Source: Granulicella paludicola
GTDB lineage: Bacteria > Acidobacteriota > Terriglobia > Terriglobales > Acidobacteriaceae
Assembly: GCF_025685545.1 (NCBI RefSeq)
Contig: NZ_JAGSYC010000026.1
Location: forward strand, 1-64,000
Direction: 5' to 3'
Length of the DNA: 64,000 bases
The notes below the pieces were generated by a model. That model saw nothing but the letters and a program-made list of their open reading frames with translations, did no database searches and had not been told where the DNA came from. How positions within the stretch are numbered: position 1 is the stretch's first letter; each line of letters opens with the position of its first letter. This document shows, piece after piece, positions 8,301-15,936 of the stretch. The translations under genes and the position numbers were made by a program.

Positions 8301-8726
8301 CTGGTTGACGAGGAGGCTGGTGAGCTCAGCAAAAAACACGTCAGCATCTTCGGCTGTTGCAAAATAACCGTCGCGCTTACCCCAGTCGCGGATGGACTCG
8401 GCTACGCGGGAGATAAGGTCGCGGACGCCCTTTTCACGCTCGGGGGTGCCGACCTGACCGTGCAGGTACTTGCTGGCGACGATGTTGGTGGCGGTAACGG
8501 ACCAGTCCGAGGGGACCTCAACGGCCTTTTGCTCGAAGACGAGTTTGCCCTTCCAATCCTGAATGATGGCATCGCGGTGCTCCCACTGCACTTCGTCGAA
8601 GGGGCTGACGCCGGACTTGGAGAAGAGGCGCGAGAAGTGGAGGCCCGGAGCGGAGCGGTGTCCGTTTTCGGAGTAGTGCTCGGTGGAGGTCGATTCGGCG
8701 TGGTGCGTCTGGACGTATTCGGACAT
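5337..8726 (-). CDS. nrdJ: Vitamin B12-dependent (class II) ribonucleoside-diphosphate reductase
   Basis: A 1129-residue NrdJ that reduces ribonucleotides to deoxyribonucleotides using adenosylcobalamin. The ATG at 8726 (MSEYVQTHH) has GAGG nine bases upstream; an in-frame extension runs to 9131 but crosses the leader. Seen in order: an N-terminal catalytic barrel with GCDRLEPNSDAQNWHW, the loop FKWGSGAGSNLSAIRGS and the NPCSEY active-site motif; the NLPNDCSVQDI barrel end; a TSCPD domain (THKFGIAGHEGYITV...); and a C-terminal zinc ribbon with CSTCG and CHRCMECG. The linkers are unusual: near residues 808-819, 991-1008 and 1063-1076 they encode translated copies of a dispersed repeat (ILSEAKDLLS, VILSAAHSAESKNPE, LSFRSAAEESAS). 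Confidence 0.95.
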   Translation of the reverse strand: MSEYVQTHHAESTSTEHYSENGHRSAPGLHFSRLFSKSGVSPFDEVQWEHRDAIIQDWKGKLVFEQKAVEVPSDWSVTATNIVASKYLHGQVGTPEREKGVRDLISRVAESIRDWGKRDGYFATAEDADVFFAELTSLLVNQRVAFNSPVWFNVGCDRLEPNSDAQNWHWDATLGKVAFSRTGYSRPQCSACFINSVQDSLDSILTLAKTEGMLFKWGSGAGSNLSAIRGSMETLSGGGTASGPLSFMRGFDAFAGVIKSGGKTRRAAKMVVLNIEHPDIEDFIECKVKEERKAWHLMAAGFDGSGPDSEAFTSIFFQNANNSVRVNDEFMQAVENDGMFTTRTVKDGAPVKEYRARDLMHKIAEATWQCGDPGMQYDTTINRWHTSKNTARINASNPCSEYMFLDDSACNLASFNLMKFLTPGGQFDVPAYRHAISIVTTAMEIIVDAAGYPTEQISKNSHDYRPLGLGYANLGALLMDRGLPYDSDAGRAYAATLTSILCGDAYAQSARIASSAPKLGAATPITQSVDIEGGACPGFYVNREPFLNVIRMHRAEVNNIDRELKPTHRGAEDAAGFVAPQLDELKAASQDAWDTALALGEQHGYRNSQVTVLAPTGTIGFMMDCDTTGIEPDLALVKYKKLVGGGMIKIVNNTVPGALFKLGYSDAEVQGIVNYIDATGTIEGAPALKAEHLPVFDCSFKPAKGTRTISWLGHVKMMAATQPFLSGAISKTVNLPNDCSVQDIADAYTESWRLGLKAVAIYRDGSKGTQPLNVSAQTEDDKKGTSVDPNKKTSDVGEDVAAAAAAETIVILSEAKDLLSQQLAATQQQLTAAQSQLTEIAAAATQNSDAIDAQSPPRAMRHRLPAERASITHKFGIAGHEGYITVGLYPNGQPGEIFIRMAKEGSTISGLMDSFATAISMCLQHGVPLKLLCEKFAHTRFEPSGWTGNEQIGYAKSIMDYLFRWMQLRFLSGQQLDLFAGLKPAAELPTNSVILSAAHSAESKNPEGHSLSATAGTFSTSTPSLPGLAEPTSLANDPTLFNERRAPQQGIAPDLAARSGSPDLSFRSAAEESASLLSTPDRGIIHASDAMKGMYDMGDAPSCSTCGAIMVRNGACHRCMECGSTSGCS
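5499..5537 (-). repeat. Dispersed repeat copy C, read in frame in nrdJ
   Basis: CAGATTCCTCCGCTGCGCTG followed by CGGAATGACAAA. On the minus strand it is translated as LSFRSAAEESAS in the linker before the NrdJ zinc ribbon. It belongs to the same 'recurring GAATGACA/GGATGACA end' family as copies at 5702, 6270 and 26549. Confidence 0.65.
5702..5753 (-). repeat. Dispersed repeat copy B, read in frame in nrdJ
   Basis: Contains GGGTTCTTCGACTCCGCGCT and ends CTCAGAATGACAGA. Translated on the minus strand as SVILSAAHSAESKNPEGH between the TSCPD domain and the zinc ribbon of NrdJ. Confidence 0.7.
6270..6301 (-). repeat. Dispersed repeat copy A, read in frame in nrdJ
   Basis: AAGCAGGTCCTTCGCTTCGC then TCAGGATGACAA; 30 of 32 bases match the right arm of the intergenic palindrome at 26614-26645. 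It is translated as IVILSEAKDLLS within the linker between the NrdJ barrel and the TSCPD domain. Confidence 0.8.
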
Positions 8727-9124
8727 GGGCGGAACCTCGAAAGAAAATGTCGAACGGAGCCCGGCAAGCGGACTCGGGAAAACGGTGAAGCAAGGGCCTG
8801 GTGCCGATCGATCGAGCAGTTGTGGCAGGAGGACGGCAGATCTTGCAGGGCGGCCGCAGAAACTCTGAAGCTGGCGCCAAAGAATAAGGTGCGGCACGAA
8901 AACCGGTGTTGCGCCGGGATGGTCTCCGGAGGAGAAAACTTGCCCCACGAGCACGGGCTTTGGGTAACAACTGGAGCGACGCTGAGTCGGCACGGGCGGC
9001 AGCGATGGTACGGCTACGATCGAGCGTTTCCCGTGTCGGCAGTTCTTTGTCTGGGTGTGAGCCCGAAGTTCGGGCGCTTCACCAAAGCTGCGGGTGAAGT
9101 CGAAAGTACCGCCACAGGTGGTAC
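8727..9124 (-). ncRNA. Long nrdJ 5' leader, possible cobalamin-riboswitch-like element
   Basis: If transcription begins just after the TATACT at 9131-9136, the mRNA has a ~400-nt leader. On the minus strand it holds a GCCCGAACTTCGGGC hairpin near 9061, an ACACGGGAAACG stretch near 9025-9036, GCCGCCCGTGCC near 8990, and TCCGGAGACCATCCCGG near 8914-8931. The last resembles the B12 box of cobalamin riboswitches, and GGGAA followed by GCCxCCxGTG is roughly in the expected order. The match is partial: the usual CCTGCC is CCATCCC. A cis-regulatory 'nrdJ' RNA motif has also been described upstream of class II reductases. Structure prediction is needed to tell these apart. Confidence 0.35.
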
Positions 9125-9130
9125 GAGTCA

Positions 9131-9155
9131 AGTATAAAACAACTAGATGTTGTGG
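9131..9155 (-). promoter_or_regulatory. nrdJ: NrdR-box-like palindrome and -10 element upstream of nrdJ
   Basis: The minus strand reads CCACAACATCTAGTTGTTTT (9155 to 9136), close to known NrdR boxes of the ACACAACATCTAGTGT kind, directly followed by TATACT (9136 to 9131), a good -10 hexamer. NrdR is the nucleotide-sensing repressor of ribonucleotide reductase genes, and a box in the promoter spacer would allow repression. The nrdR gene itself is not in the window. Confidence 0.6.
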
Positions 9156-9378
9156 TGCCTAAGTAGATACTCCCGTGGCGCGGGTTTGGGGGGCCTGAAC
9201 ATCGGTTTTTCTGGGGTTTTTGTGTGGAAAGTTCCGGGAAGGTGCGTGTTTACTGGCTTTGTTACGATCCCGTGAACCAGCTTTTTAAGACTAGACCTGG
9301 AGGGCCTACGGAACAAGGCGCAAGAGTTGTGCAAACGGCAGTATTTTGAAGTCTTCGGGTGGAAATGTGGATAAGGCG

Positions 9379-9434
9379 GGGAGTAGGGAGTAGGGAGTAG
9401 GGAGTAGGGAGTAGGGAGTAGGGAGTAGGGAGTA
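9379..9434 (+). repeat. Perfect tandem heptanucleotide repeat (GGGAGTA)8
   Basis: Eight uninterrupted copies of the 7-mer GGGAGTA, between the nrdJ promoter and the S53 peptidase terminator. Not coding. Such tracts are prone to slippage, so the copy number may vary between isolates. Confidence 0.95.
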
Positions 9435-9439
9435 GAAAA

Positions 9440-9478
9440 AAGAGCAAGGGCACGGCTTTCGCCGTGCCCTTGCTCTTT
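9440..9478 (-). terminator. Terminator of the S53 peptidase gene
   Basis: A long stem, AGAGCAAGGGCACGGC / TTTC / GCCGTGCCCTTGCTCT, with an A-run at 9435-9441 that becomes a T-run on the minus strand. It lies 17 bp beyond the peptidase stop codon. The core resembles the REP palindromes near 3.6 and 4.2 kb. Confidence 0.85.
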
Positions 9479-9494
9479 CCTGAGGTGGTTTGCG

Positions 9495-12125
9495 CTAGTT
9501 CACGGTCAGGTTGACGCTGGCGGTCGCCTTGAGGGTGGATGTGGCGCTATCCGTGCCCGTGATGACAAAGGTGTAGGTACCGGCGCTCGCGTTTGTCATT
9601 GTGGTGGTCGTAGTGGTGGTGGCCGTAGTGCTGGCACCGGCGGTTTTGTTGCTGCAGCCAGTGAGGCCGACGCTCGCGATGCCGAGCGCGAACAGCGACA
9701 GACCGAGGGTAGCCGAGAGTCGCAGTAGGCACGAGCGGCGGCGGCTAAGAGCGATCAGGACGAGGCCAGCGAAGGCAGCGGGGATTGGAACGCGCTTCCA
9801 CGGAGAGGATGGCAGCGGAGTAGAAGGAGCCCTGAGTGAAGCGACATGCAGTGCCGTTACGCCGGTCGTGCAGCTGGTCGAACTGGTGTAGAGGGTGAAG
9901 CTCGTCTGGACAGAAGCCGTTCCAGACACAGTGACAGCTGCGGGGCTGCTGTAGCAGATGTTGGTGGCCCCGCCGACATTGGTCGGGAGGGTGAAATTGA
10001 CGGTACCGGTGTAGCCGTTGACGGGGGTGACCGTGATCGTCTCCGTGACAGAGCTGCCCGCCGTCACGCTAATGGCCGGAGCTGTGAGGGTGAAGCTCTT
10101 CGCCGTCGAGGTGGTTCCTGGAGTCCAGGCGTTGATGAGCTTGTAGAGGTCGATGGAGCCGAGGCCTGTGGCCTCGTCGTAGCCGGTGGTGGTGATGTAG
10201 CTCGTCGTGCCGGAGCCAGAACCGCAGAGTGAGGTCACGACGCAGGCGTTGGAGCCGCTGGTGATGTCGTGGAAGGCTGCGGCGTAGGTCGCGGTATTGG
10301 AGGCCAGCGAATAGAGGGTGGGATTCACGAGTCCCTGACCGGCGGTATAGCCCTTGGCCTGGTTGAGGATGGCGAGCATGCCGGCAAAGATTGGGGCAGC
10401 GAAGCTGGTACCACCGGCGATCGTGACGCCGTTGGCGTTGGAATAGCTGGTGGCGACGCGGAAGCCGTTGGTGCAACTACCCGCGAAGCCGACGCCACCG
10501 CTGCCAGTATCGCTGGAGCAATAGAGGTAGCCCGCGTTATTGGGTGAGGAATCGAGGGAGATATCCGGCACGAGACGGAAGGAGCCTGCGGGGATGCCGG
10601 TCACGCCAGCCTGCCACGTGGGTCGCGCTGCGTAGATGCTGGTGCCGCCACCACCGGACGAGAGACCGCCAGAGGTGGAGTCGTCGTTCCAGGCCTGCTC
10701 CGGAATATAGGAGAGGGCGGAGCTGATGACGTCTGTGCTGCCCTGGGCGGTGAAGTAGGTGTTGTTGCCCACGGCGACATCGGCTGCGGGGAACTCTGTG
10801 CCACCGAGGCCGGTGACGTAGAGACTGCTGGCGGGATAGTTCACGGCGAGTTGCTGCTCGTTGGCGAGCGATGCCGCGGTGGTGCTTGTGGTATCTCCGT
10901 AGCAGGCGGTGGAGCCGCTATCGCCGGAGGAGGTGATGATGCTCTGCCCCTGCGCGGCGCCCTGCTGCAGATAAGCCTCCAGCGTGGTGAAGTTGGATTG
11001 CCCCAGGTCGGGTTCACATTCGCCGTAGCTGACCGTGATGATGGTGCCGATCTTATTCTGGATGGCGTAAACGATGGAGTCGAAGACGCTGTAATTGCTG
11101 TTGCTACCGGTGTAGATGAAGTCGATGGTGGCCTTATTGGCGATGGAGCTGGAGTACTCGAGATCGAGGTCGGATTCGGCTTCATCTCCAGTACTGATAA
11201 CAGGCGAGCCGCTGCTCGGGACGATGATGAAGTTCGGGGTATTGGTGGTGACGCCGGCGGCGGTCTGGAAGTTGGCGATGTCGGTAGCGACGACTTGCGA
11301 CTGACCGGCGACGACGATGGTCTGGCCGGAGCCGTAATAGCCGGCGCTGTAGGCCGGGTTGAGGTCATAGATCGTTGCTACGTCTTTGGGCGAGAGATAG
11401 TGACTGCCAGAGATGGACGAGGTGAAGGCCGCGGTGGGCCGCTTGATGGCGTGGGACTGCGGCCGATAGTCCGAGAGGTGGCCGATACCGAGCACGACAG
11501 AGCTGAGTGCGGCGGGGAGTGAGAGGTTCTGCGCGGGCGCGACATGGGTGAGGTTGTCGGCGCCGGAGGTCATGGCTCCGCTGGTGGCGCGGAAGTAATG
11601 CAGCGGGGCACCGAAGGCGGACTCGACGGCGGAGGCGGTGCCGGAAAAGGTGATGCTGTCGCGGCTGGGCGATACGGAGACGACGGAGAAGCCTTGGGAT
11701 TGAAGCCAGCTCTCGGTGGTGGCAAGGTCGTTGTCTGACACGCCGAAGCGGGCGCCGAACTGCGCGGGGGTGAGCCACTGGTGATAGAGCGAAGAAGAAG
11801 GATTCTGCTGGGCGGCGAGCAGCTGGTTGAGATCCTGCTGCTGGGCGGCGGAACGGCTGAAGACGAGCGTCATGCCCGTGAGTTGCATTTTGCTATCAAC
11901 CGCGCCGAGATCAGTAGAACGCAGGGCGCGAGGCGAGGCGGAGCCTTCCAGGGTCGTGCGGCTGGCGTTGCTGATGGCACCGGAGATGCGGTCAGCAGGC
12001 TGTGCTCGTTGGGCATGAGCGACGGAAGCGAGGCCAGCGATCGTGGCGAGGATGAGGGCGGCTGCGGAACGAGCAGAAAGAGGAGCGGGGCGGTGGAGAC
12101 GGGCGGGACTCAGAAGGGTTTTCAT
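9495..12125 (-). CDS. S53 family secreted serine peptidase (kumamolisin/sedolisin type)
   Basis: 876 residues: an Ala-rich signal peptide (cut near AHAQ, residue 39), a pro-kumamolisin activation domain (about 75-225, with SSLYHQWLTPAQFGARFG), then the subtilisin-fold S53 domain. The catalytic Glu and Asp are E317 and D321 in EAESDLDLEY; the nucleophile is S574 in GGTSFAAP. A calcium-site region (HDITSGSNAC...GYDEATGLGS) ends the domain. The tail has an Ig-like stretch (ITVTPVNGYTGTVNFTLP) interrupted by a hydrophobic hairpin with SRRRSC between two helices and a lipobox-like LTGC at residue 824, then a Thr-rich linker and a last beta-rich segment. S53 enzymes are acid-active, self-processing and extracellular. 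Confidence 0.95.
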   Translation of the reverse strand: MKTLLSPARLHRPAPLSARSAAALILATIAGLASVAHAQRAQPADRISGAISNASRTTLEGSASPRALRSTDLGAVDSKMQLTGMTLVFSRSAAQQQDLNQLLAAQQNPSSSLYHQWLTPAQFGARFGVSDNDLATTESWLQSQGFSVVSVSPSRDSITFSGTASAVESAFGAPLHYFRATSGAMTSGADNLTHVAPAQNLSLPAALSSVVLGIGHLSDYRPQSHAIKRPTAAFTSSISGSHYLSPKDVATIYDLNPAYSAGYYGSGQTIVVAGQSQVVATDIANFQTAAGVTTNTPNFIIVPSSGSPVISTGDEAESDLDLEYSSSIANKATIDFIYTGSNSNYSVFDSIVYAIQNKIGTIITVSYGECEPDLGQSNFTTLEAYLQQGAAQGQSIITSSGDSGSTACYGDTTSTTAASLANEQQLAVNYPASSLYVTGLGGTEFPAADVAVGNNTYFTAQGSTDVISSALSYIPEQAWNDDSTSGGLSSGGGGTSIYAARPTWQAGVTGIPAGSFRLVPDISLDSSPNNAGYLYCSSDTGSGGVGFAGSCTNGFRVATSYSNANGVTIAGGTSFAAPIFAGMLAILNQAKGYTAGQGLVNPTLYSLASNTATYAAAFHDITSGSNACVVTSLCGSGSGTTSYITTTGYDEATGLGSIDLYKLINAWTPGTTSTAKSFTLTAPAISVTAGSSVTETITVTPVNGYTGTVNFTLPTNVGGATNICYSSPAAVTVSGTASVQTSFTLYTSSTSCTTGVTALHVASLRAPSTPLPSSPWKRVPIPAAFAGLVLIALSRRRSCLLRLSATLGLSLFALGIASVGLTGCSNKTAGASTTATTTTTTTMTNASAGTYTFVITGTDSATSTLKATASVNLTVN

Positions 12126-12483
12126 AGGGTTCTAACTTCGGCTCGATCCTGCAAGTAAGGGGTTCTATCGGTTCCGGTCTCGACAATGTTGAGGCCATAA
12201 AGCTGCCAAGATTTGGAGGCTTCGCCGTAGCCCCAGAGCAGCTCATACAACTGGGCCCGAAGCTGCAACTGGGACTACGTACGAATAATTAGATCAGACG
12301 TGCGATGCTCTGAGCGGGGTTACAGCCGGATAACGACGTCGTGTGGGGTCAAAAAGAGGAAGATTCCGCGTGTGGAACAAAAATAGTTGTTGAAACACTT
12401 AATTTCATGAAACGGAATCGCGCTTCGGCCATCCAACGGAGTATCGTACCCACACGGGAACAAACGACTTTCAGGAGCGACAT
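12126..12483. other. Divergent intergenic region, S53 peptidase / YceI
   Basis: 358 bp without a credible gene. It must hold both promoters. An A/T-rich segment with TTGAAACACTTAATTTCATG at about 12392-12411 is the likeliest promoter area for the YceI gene. No clear riboswitch or repeat was seen. Confidence 0.5.
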
Positions 12484-13074
12484 ATGAAGAAGATTTACGG
12501 ATTGGCGGCGGTTCTGACCCTCGCCCTAGGTGCAGGCAGCCTGCACGCCCAGGTATCGGAGTGGAAGATCGACGGGGCACATTCAGAGGCAGACTTCGCG
12601 ATCAAGCATATGGCGATTAGCACGGTGCATGGCTCGTTCCGCGGCGTTTCGGGCGTGATCAAGTTTGATCCCACGAATGTGACGAAGTCGGGTGTTGAGG
12701 CTTCGATCGATGTGAATACCGTAGATACCGGCGTGGCTGCTCGCGATACGCACCTCAAGAGCCCGGACTTTTTCGACGTGGCGAAGTTCCCGACCATGAC
12801 GTTCAAGAGCACCAATGTCGCCAAGGCTGGGGGCGGCTATGCCGTGACCGGCGACCTAACGCTGCATGGCGTAACGAAGAGCGTGGTGCTCAGCCTGGAG
12901 ACTCCGGGCAAGGAGCAGGTCGATCCAAAGGCCACCAAGCGTGGCTTTACGGCGACGACAACGATCAACCGCAAGGACTTCGGCCTGCTCTGGGCTGGCA
13001 AGACCGGCACGGGCGACGCAGTGCTGTCGGACGACATCAAGATCGAGCTGGACATCGAAGCTGCGAAGATATAA
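12484..13074 (+). CDS. YceI family periplasmic lipid-binding protein
   Basis: 196 residues: a Sec signal peptide (MKKIYGLAAVLTLALGAGSLHAQ) then the YceI lipocalin-like barrel. Family motifs visible: WKIDGAHSEADFAIKHMAISTVHGSF, VDTGVAARDTHLKSPDFFDVAKFPTMTFKS, and GDLTLHGVTKSVVL. YceI proteins bind isoprenoid or other apolar ligands in the periplasm; some are stress- or acid-induced. AGGAG sits seven bases before the ATG. It stands alone, followed by a probable terminator. Confidence 0.95.
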   Translation: MKKIYGLAAVLTLALGAGSLHAQVSEWKIDGAHSEADFAIKHMAISTVHGSFRGVSGVIKFDPTNVTKSGVEASIDVNTVDTGVAARDTHLKSPDFFDVAKFPTMTFKSTNVAKAGGGYAVTGDLTLHGVTKSVVLSLETPGKEQVDPKATKRGFTATTTINRKDFGLLWAGKTGTGDAVLSDDIKIELDIEAAKI

Positions 13075-13112
13075 CGACCATCTGTATTCTGTATTTAGAG
13101 GGCTGTACCAGG

Positions 13113-13142
13113 AGGGGACGGGCCATTGGCTCGTTCCCTTCT
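13113..13142 (+). terminator. Probable terminator after the YceI gene
   Basis: GGGACG ... CGTTCCC stem around GGCCATTGGCT, followed by TTCT; 40 bp beyond the stop codon. A weak T-run makes this less certain. Confidence 0.5.
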
Positions 13143-13345
13143 GCCGTTGGCGGGGACTACAGCCTACATCCGTCAACGCCGCTGCGTAGTAAGCTCAACA
13201 GTAGAAAACCCGCTTGGGATGGCCCATGCTTCGCGGCAATCGCAGGAAAGGCAGTCGGCATCCCTAAGCAACAGGGTAGGAAAGATGGCAGTAAAACAGG
13301 CTGGATTGACTCCGCCTGAATCCTTGAAAAGATTTGGATACCGTA

Positions 13346-14776
13346 ATGAGCCAACCGGTTCAGATTGCAGTAGTAGGTTCAGGATACGTTGGCCTTGTGG
13401 CCGCGGTTTGTTTTGCCGAGATGGGTCACAACGTCGTTTGCGTCGATAACGATGAGCGCAAGGTGGCCGCGCTGCGCGGCGGCGATACGCTGATCCACGA
13501 GAACCATCTGCCCGAGTTGCTGGAGCGTTACCGCAACCGGCGCGTTCAGTTCACTACCGACCTCGCGGAGGCGACGCGCACCAGCGATGCGATTTTCATT
13601 GCTGTGGGCACGCCTCAGTCGGAGACCGGCGATGCCGACCTTTCCTATGTTGAGGCGGTCGCAAGCGAGATCGCTCGTTCCATCAATGGCTATAAGGTCA
13701 TCGTAGAAAAAAGCACGGTGCCGGTGTACACCAATGAGTGGATTCGCCGCGTGATCGAGCGCAACGGCGTTCGCCGCGAAGACTTCGATGTGGTTTCGAA
13801 CCCTGAGTTTCTGCGCGAAGGCACGGCAGTGGAAGACTTCCTGCACCCGGATCGCATCGTGGTCGGCGCAGACAGCGATCGCGCTTCGGCTGTGCTTAAT
13901 GCCGTGTACGCTCCGCTGACAAGTGGCTCCTATTATGAGCAGAAGGATATCGTCCCGGGCTGCTGCTCGGTACAGGCGCCTCCTGCGCTGCTGAACACGT
14001 CGACTAAGAGTGCCGAGATCATCAAGCATGCATCGAATGCCTTCCTCGCGCTGAAGATCTCGTTCATCAACGCCGTTTCAAACCTCTGTGAGGCTGCAGA
14101 TGCAAACGTCGAGCAGGTCGCTCGCGGCATCGGCCTGGATTCGCGCATTGGACCGAAGTTTCTGCGCCCCGGTATCGGTTATGGCGGTTCTTGCTTCCCG
14201 AAGGACGTGGCTGCGTTCCGTTCAGTGGCTGAGCAGATGGGCGTGGACTTCAACCTGCTGAGTGAGGTTGAGAAGATCAACGTCAACCAGAAGAAGCGCT
14301 TCCTGAGCAAGGTCCGTTCCGCTCTCTGGACGCTGCGCGGCAAGAAGCTCGCCGTTCTTGGGCTTGCGTTCAAGGGCGATACGGACGATATCCGCGAGTC
14401 TCCGGCGATCGACCTCGTCGAGATGCTGCTGGCTGAGGGTAGCTCCGTCGTTGCGTACGACCCGGCTGCAATGAAGCGTGCCGAGGAGGAGATTCCTGCC
14501 TCTGACCGTATGCGCTACGCCGAAAGCATCGAGGACGCAGCGAGGGATGCAGACGCGCTGCTGATCCTGACCGACTGGGCGGACTTCGCCAAGCTCGACC
14601 TACAGAAGCTGCACACGACGTTGCGTTACCCGATCGTGATCGATGGCCGCAACCTATATGACCCGCAGCAGATGGTAGCCCATGGCTTTACGTACCTGAG
14701 CATCGGTCGCCCAACGGTGACGCCTTCGCGCGAGACGCACAACGCTCTGCCCGGCGCTGTGACGGTAGGTGCGTAA
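13346..14776 (+). CDS. ugd: UDP-glucose 6-dehydrogenase
   Basis: 476 residues from ATG 13346 ([20 protein letters not shown]). It oxidises UDP-glucose twice with NAD+ to UDP-glucuronate. The N-terminal Rossmann motif is GSGYVGL, the linking region has VEKSTVPV, the NPEFLREG and [16 protein letters not shown] motifs carry the catalytic cysteine, and [13 protein letters not shown] marks the UDP-binding C-terminal domain. The next gene, a UDP-glucuronate decarboxylase, starts two bases after its stop, so both are made from one mRNA and convert UDP-glucose to UDP-xylose for glycan synthesis. An upstream in-frame TTG at 13334 is a less likely start. The leader back to the YceI terminator is about 200 bp. 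Confidence 0.96.
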   Translation: MSQPVQIAVVGSGYVGLVAAVCFAEMGHNVVCVDNDERKVAALRGGDTLIHENHLPELLERYRNRRVQFTTDLAEATRTSDAIFIAVGTPQSETGDADLSYVEAVASEIARSINGYKVIVEKSTVPVYTNEWIRRVIERNGVRREDFDVVSNPEFLREGTAVEDFLHPDRIVVGADSDRASAVLNAVYAPLTSGSYYEQKDIVPGCCSVQAPPALLNTSTKSAEIIKHASNAFLALKISFINAVSNLCEAADANVEQVARGIGLDSRIGPKFLRPGIGYGGSCFPKDVAAFRSVAEQMGVDFNLLSEVEKINVNQKKRFLSKVRSALWTLRGKKLAVLGLAFKGDTDDIRESPAIDLVEMLLAEGSSVVAYDPAAMKRAEEEIPASDRMRYAESIEDAARDADALLILTDWADFAKLDLQKLHTTLRYPIVIDGRNLYDPQQMVAHGFTYLSIGRPTVTPSRETHNALPGAVTVGA

Positions 14777-14778
14777 CG

Positions 14779-15738
14779 ATGGCTGAGAAATTGATACTGG
14801 TAACAGGAGCGGCCGGCTTCCTCGGTTCGCATCTGTGCGACGCTCTGCTGGCTGAAGGCAACCGGGTGCTGGGGGTAGATAATCTCTGCACCGGTAGCCT
14901 CGCCAACGTGGCTCACCTGAAGAACGAATCGCGATTCAGCCTCGAAGAGGCGGACATCACCAAACCCTTCGACTTCGGCCATGTGGATTATGTGTTCAAC
15001 TTCGCCTCGCCTGCTTCGCCAGTGGATTACTATCGGCTCGGCATCGAGACGCTGCTGGTAGGTTCTGCGGGAACCCTGAATACGCTGGAGATTGCGAAGA
15101 AGTACGGTGCGGGCTATCTGCACGCGTCCACCTCAGAGTGCTATGGCGATCCCGAAGTGCATCCGCAGGTGGAGACCTATTGGGGTAATGTGAACCCGAT
15201 CGGCCCGCGTTCGGTGTATGACGAAGCGAAGCGCTTCTCCGAGGCTTCGGTGGCTGCGTACAACCGCTATCATCACGTGAACACGCACATGGTCCGCATC
15301 TTCAATACATATGGCCCACGCCTGCAGGCCAACGATGGTCGCGTGATCAGCAACTTCATGATGCAGGCACTGCGCGGCGAGGACCTCACCATCTATGGTG
15401 ACGGCAAGCAGACCCGCAGCTTTACGTACGTCTCCGATCTGATCGCGGGTATTGTGCTGCTCTCGAAGTCCGAGGAGCATGATCCGACGAACATCGGCAA
15501 TCCTGGCGAGTTCACGATGATCGAGTGCGCGCAGGAGATTCTTGCGGTCACCGGCTCGAAGAGCAAGCTGACCTACAAGCCGCTGCCGCAGGATGATCCC
15601 AAGCAGCGCAAGCCAGACATCACTAAGGCGAAGGCACTGCTGGGATGGGAGCCGAAGGTACCGTTGCGTGAGGGACTGGCGAAGTCGCTCGAGTACTTCG
15701 AGGCGTGCGTCGAGGTTGGGCACACCGCAGCGAAGTAG
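14779..15738 (+). CDS. UDP-glucuronate decarboxylase (UDP-xylose synthase), extended SDR
   Basis: 319 residues. NAD+ Rossmann motif GAAGFLGSH; catalytic Ser/Tyr/Lys in TSECYG and [20 protein letters not shown] and the [20 protein letters not shown] stretches are characteristic of UXS enzymes rather than of general epimerases. It decarboxylates UDP-glucuronate, the product of the preceding ugd, to UDP-xylose. Located in the cytosol. A terminator follows 22 bp after the stop. Confidence 0.93.
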   Translation: MAEKLILVTGAAGFLGSHLCDALLAEGNRVLGVDNLCTGSLANVAHLKNESRFSLEEADITKPFDFGHVDYVFNFASPASPVDYYRLGIETLLVGSAGTLNTLEIAKKYGAGYLHASTSECYGDPEVHPQVETYWGNVNPIGPRSVYDEAKRFSEASVAAYNRYHHVNTHMVRIFNTYGPRLQANDGRVISNFMMQALRGEDLTIYGDGKQTRSFTYVSDLIAGIVLLSKSEEHDPTNIGNPGEFTMIECAQEILAVTGSKSKLTYKPLPQDDPKQRKPDITKAKALLGWEPKVPLREGLAKSLEYFEACVEVGHTAAK

Positions 15739-15759
15739 AAAGACAAATCAGAAAATAGG

Positions 15760-15806
15760 TCGAGCCTGAAGACTCCCTGATGGGTGTTTCAGGCTCGATT
15801 TCTTTA
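15760..15806 (+). terminator. Terminator of the ugd operon
   Basis: TCGAGCCTGAA / loop / TTCAGGCTCGA stem, then TTTCTTT. Confidence 0.88.
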
Positions 15807-15936
15807 TGGCCGTGCGCTGTCTGTGCAGCCGCCACCAAGACGACCACCGTACGCTGCAAAGGAGACGGGGAGCTCTCAAGGAATTGACGTGGCTGCAGCT
15901 AGAACATTCGACCCGGTTCCCCCGGGCATCTTGTGA

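Noticed and set aside
8727-9131. N-terminal extension of nrdJ to 9131
   Set aside because: The extension lacks similarity to reductases, crosses a leader with promoter-like elements, and the family start with a ribosome site is at 8726.
6585-9137. An 850-codon open frame on the plus strand across nrdJ
   Set aside because: It is exactly antisense to nrdJ, consists of Gly/Val/Ala/Asp-rich sequence typical of the complement of a GC-rich gene, and has no recognisable domain.
9379-9434. CRISPR-like array
   Set aside because: The 7-bp units are contiguous with no spacers, so this is a simple tandem repeat.
13075-13345. Cyclic-di-GMP (GEMM) riboswitch upstream of ugd
   Set aside because: GCAGGAAAGGCAG and the purine-rich stretches look superficially similar, but the conserved tetraloop, receptor and GCAAA/GGGACG elements are not present in order.
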